Source: Bordetella parapertussis (GTDB taxonomy: Bacteria; Pseudomonadota; Gammaproteobacteria; Burkholderiales; Burkholderiaceae). From it: 7,321 nt of DNA. Both the position numbers and the translations under genes were made by a program. The stretch spans positions 1-7,321 of the forward strand of contig CAMDLJ010000127.1 in NCBI GenBank assembly GCA_945901665.1, in the 5' to 3' direction. The notes below the pieces were generated by a model. The model was not told the origin of the DNA and ran no database searches. It saw only the letters and a program-made list of their open reading frames with translations. Shown here in pieces: positions 6,069 through 7,321 of this stretch; within the stretch, counting starts at the first letter, position 1; each line of letters opens with the position of its first letter.

Positions 6069-7049
6069 ATGCAACGCAGAACCCTCCTGAAAACCGGCGC
6101 GGCTGCCCTGTGTGCCAGCGTGGCTGCACCCAGCTTGCGGGCCCAAACCCTGCCCACGGGCAATGTGCGCATCGTGGTGGGTTTTCCACCCGGCGGCGGC
6201 ACCGATGCCCTGGCCCGGGTGATGGCGGTCAAGTTGCAAGCCATGTGGAATGTGAATGTGGTCATTGAGAACAAAGCCGGTGCGGCTGGTGTGATTGCCG
6301 CCGATCATGTGGCCAAACAAAACAACGACGGCACCACCTTGCTGATGGCGCACATCAACAGCCATGCCATCGCACCCAGCTTGCAGCCCAAACTCGGTTA
6401 TGCGGTCGAGCGCGATTTCACGCCCTTGGTGTTGGTGGGTGTGACGCCCAATTTGCTCATTTGCAACACCCAACAACCGGCCAAAACCGTGAAAGAGTTG
6501 GTCGAGTTGTGCAAGCAAAATCCCGGCAAGATCAGTTTTGCCTCGGCCGGTGGCGGTTCGGCCCAGCATTTGGCGCTGGAGATGTTCAAACTGCGTGCTG
6601 GCATCCAGGCCCTGCACGTGCCCTATAAGGGATCGGGCCCGGCCTTGACCGATTTGATCGGTGGACAGGTGCAATACTGCTTTGAGACCATGACCTCGGC
6701 CACACCGCATGTCAAGGGCGGCAAGGTGGTGGCCTTGGCCCAAACCCGCGCCAAGCGCGCCAAAGGCCACCCGGGCGTGCCGACCATGGACGAGCAAGGT
6801 TTTGCCGGTTTTGACGCCACCACTTGGTATGGCTTGGTGGGCCCGGCCCGCATGAACCCGGCCATGGTCAAGCGCATGAACGAGGACATGAACCGCGTCA
6901 TGGCCATGCCCGATGTGCAAGAAAAGTTCGAGCAATACGGTGCCGAAGACGGGGGCGGAACCCCTGAAAAATTCAGCCAATTCATGGCCACCGAGCAAGA
7001 AAAATGGGCCCGTGTGGTCAAAGACGCCAAGGTGCAGGCCGACAGCTGA
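6069..7049 (+). CDS. Bug-family periplasmic solute-binding protein (tripartite tricarboxylate transporter receptor type)
   Basis: The product is a 326-residue extracytoplasmic receptor of the usual length for the Bug/TctC family. These proteins bind carboxylates or other small organic solutes for tripartite tricarboxylate transporters, though most Bug genes lie apart from transporter genes, as here. Residues 1-26 form a signal peptide with a twin-arginine pattern (QRRTLLK) and a likely cut after SLRA, so export may be by Tat. The mature part starts with VRIVVGFPPGGGTDALARV; FPPGGGTD at 39-46 is the family's ligand-loop signature. HVPYKGSGPALTDLIGGQV at 183-201 is the second conserved segment, followed by PGVPTMDEQGF. 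The gene is divergent from tpsB and 156 bp upstream of a molybdenum-hydroxylase subunit on the same strand. The ligand cannot be read from the sequence; the neighbour suggests a compound that is then oxidised. Confidence 0.95.
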   Translation: MQRRTLLKTGAAALCASVAAPSLRAQTLPTGNVRIVVGFPPGGGTDALARVMAVKLQAMWNVNVVIENKAGAAGVIAADHVAKQNNDGTTLLMAHINSHAIAPSLQPKLGYAVERDFTPLVLVGVTPNLLICNTQQPAKTVKELVELCKQNPGKISFASAGGGSAQHLALEMFKLRAGIQALHVPYKGSGPALTDLIGGQVQYCFETMTSATPHVKGGKVVALAQTRAKRAKGHPGVPTMDEQGFAGFDATTWYGLVGPARMNPAMVKRMNEDMNRVMAMPDVQEKFEQYGAEDGGGTPEKFSQFMATEQEKWARVVKDAKVQADS

Positions 7050-7108
7050 GCGCATCTCGGTTGGGCCCTTGCGGGGGGCGGCATTTGCCCGAGTTTTTGC
7101 CATGGAAG

Positions 7109-7158
7109 GCCATGGGTCAGCGCAACGCGTTCGGGAATTTCACCGATTGACCCATGGC
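7109..7158. other. Inverted repeat with 11-bp perfect arms between the receptor and Fe-S subunit genes
   Basis: GCCATGGGTCA (7109-7119) and TGACCCATGGC (7148-7158) are exact reverse complements separated by 28 nt. There is no T-run after the second arm, so it is not a standard intrinsic terminator. It ends 47 nt before the next start codon and could be an mRNA hairpin that limits readthrough or protects the upstream message, or a pair of half-sites for a regulator. Confidence 0.5.
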
Positions 7159-7192
7159 TGGGCATCCCCTAAGGTTCTTACTTTTGACCTTT

Positions 7193-7197
7193 AAGGA
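7193..7197 (+). promoter_or_regulatory. Ribosome-binding site of the [2Fe-2S] subunit gene
   Basis: AAGGA lies 8 nt before the ATG at 7206, a good spacing that supports this start. Confidence 0.75.
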
Positions 7198-7205
7198 CCC
7201 TGCGC

Positions 7206-7321
7206 ATGTTGAAACTGAGCATCAATGGCAAAAGCCACCAAGTCGATGTCGAGCCCGAAATGCCCCTGTTGTGGGTCCTGCGCGACCAGTTGGGCATGAT
7301 GGGTACCAAATTTGGCTGTGG
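7206..7321 (+). CDS. [2Fe-2S] subunit of a molybdenum hydroxylase (isoquinoline 1-oxidoreductase alpha / xanthine dehydrogenase small-subunit type), 5' fragment
   Basis: Only 38 codons are visible before the right edge. The translation [17 protein letters not shown] continues with [20 protein letters not shown], the N-terminus of the plant-ferredoxin-like domain of small Fe-S subunits in the xanthine dehydrogenase family. C38 in KFGC is the first expected cluster ligand (family pattern GTKxGCGxxxCGxC). The PLLWVLRD stretch is typical of the IorA-like branch, whose complete subunits are about 150 residues and pass electrons from the molybdenum subunit. A large molybdopterin subunit is expected downstream, outside the window. 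The substrate is not determinable; isoquinoline in the family name should not be taken literally. Confidence 0.85.
   Translation, partial: MLKLSINGKSHQVDVEPEMPLLWVLRDQLGMMGTKFGC

Noticed and set aside
7076..7095. Possible terminator after the Bug gene (GGGC, 7-nt loop, GCCC, then GAG and five T)
   Set aside because: The stem is only 4 bp with a large loop and is offset from the T-run, too weak to call.
5973..7103. Long minus-strand open frame of about 376 codons opposite the Bug receptor
   Set aside because: It is antisense to a clear family member with a good ribosome-binding site, and its sequence is His/Gly-rich without motifs.

Overview
The window looks like a chromosomal segment of a betaproteobacterium of the order Burkholderiales, most likely a Comamonadaceae-type organism. 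The clues are the high-GC coding sequence, a Bug-family (tripartite tricarboxylate transporter type) binding protein with a twin-arginine signal, and this receptor lying beside a molybdenum-hydroxylase small subunit. The genus cannot be read from the sequence.

Layout. The left 80% (1-5798) is a two-partner secretion (type Vb) locus read on the minus strand. The transporter gene tpsB (5798-3813) comes first. It is followed after 12 nt, in the same reading frame, by tpsA (3800 to beyond position 1), a very large exported adhesin of which the N-terminal 1266 residues are visible. The visible TpsA order is: signal peptide, TPS secretion domain with an NPNG motif, filamentous-haemagglutinin-type beta-helix, a lower-GC GLUG-motif module, an MBG/YDG-like module, then 98-residue YDG tandem repeats that run off the left edge. 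TpsB has a signal peptide, a long Pro/Ala linker encoded partly by a 9-bp DNA repeat, a POTRA region and a C-terminal 16-strand-type barrel ending in Phe. In this system TpsB binds the TPS domain of TpsA in the periplasm and passes the unfolded adhesin through the outer membrane to the cell surface.

The 270-bp divergent spacer (5799-6068) holds two small related palindromes, a possible -10 element for the rightward gene and a ribosome-binding site, but no gene.

On the plus strand, 6069-7049 encodes a periplasmic Bug solute receptor. A 156-bp spacer with an 11-bp-arm inverted repeat follows, then the first 38 codons of a [2Fe-2S] subunit of a xanthine-dehydrogenase/isoquinoline-oxidoreductase-type molybdoenzyme, cut by the right edge. 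The rightward genes look like a uptake-plus-oxidation unit for a small organic substrate and have no evident functional link with the adhesin locus.

Nothing in the window requires a wholly new system. The features most worth checking are the repetitive, probably length-variable adhesin and its transporter linker, the same-frame tpsB/tpsA junction, and the compositional shift inside tpsA.
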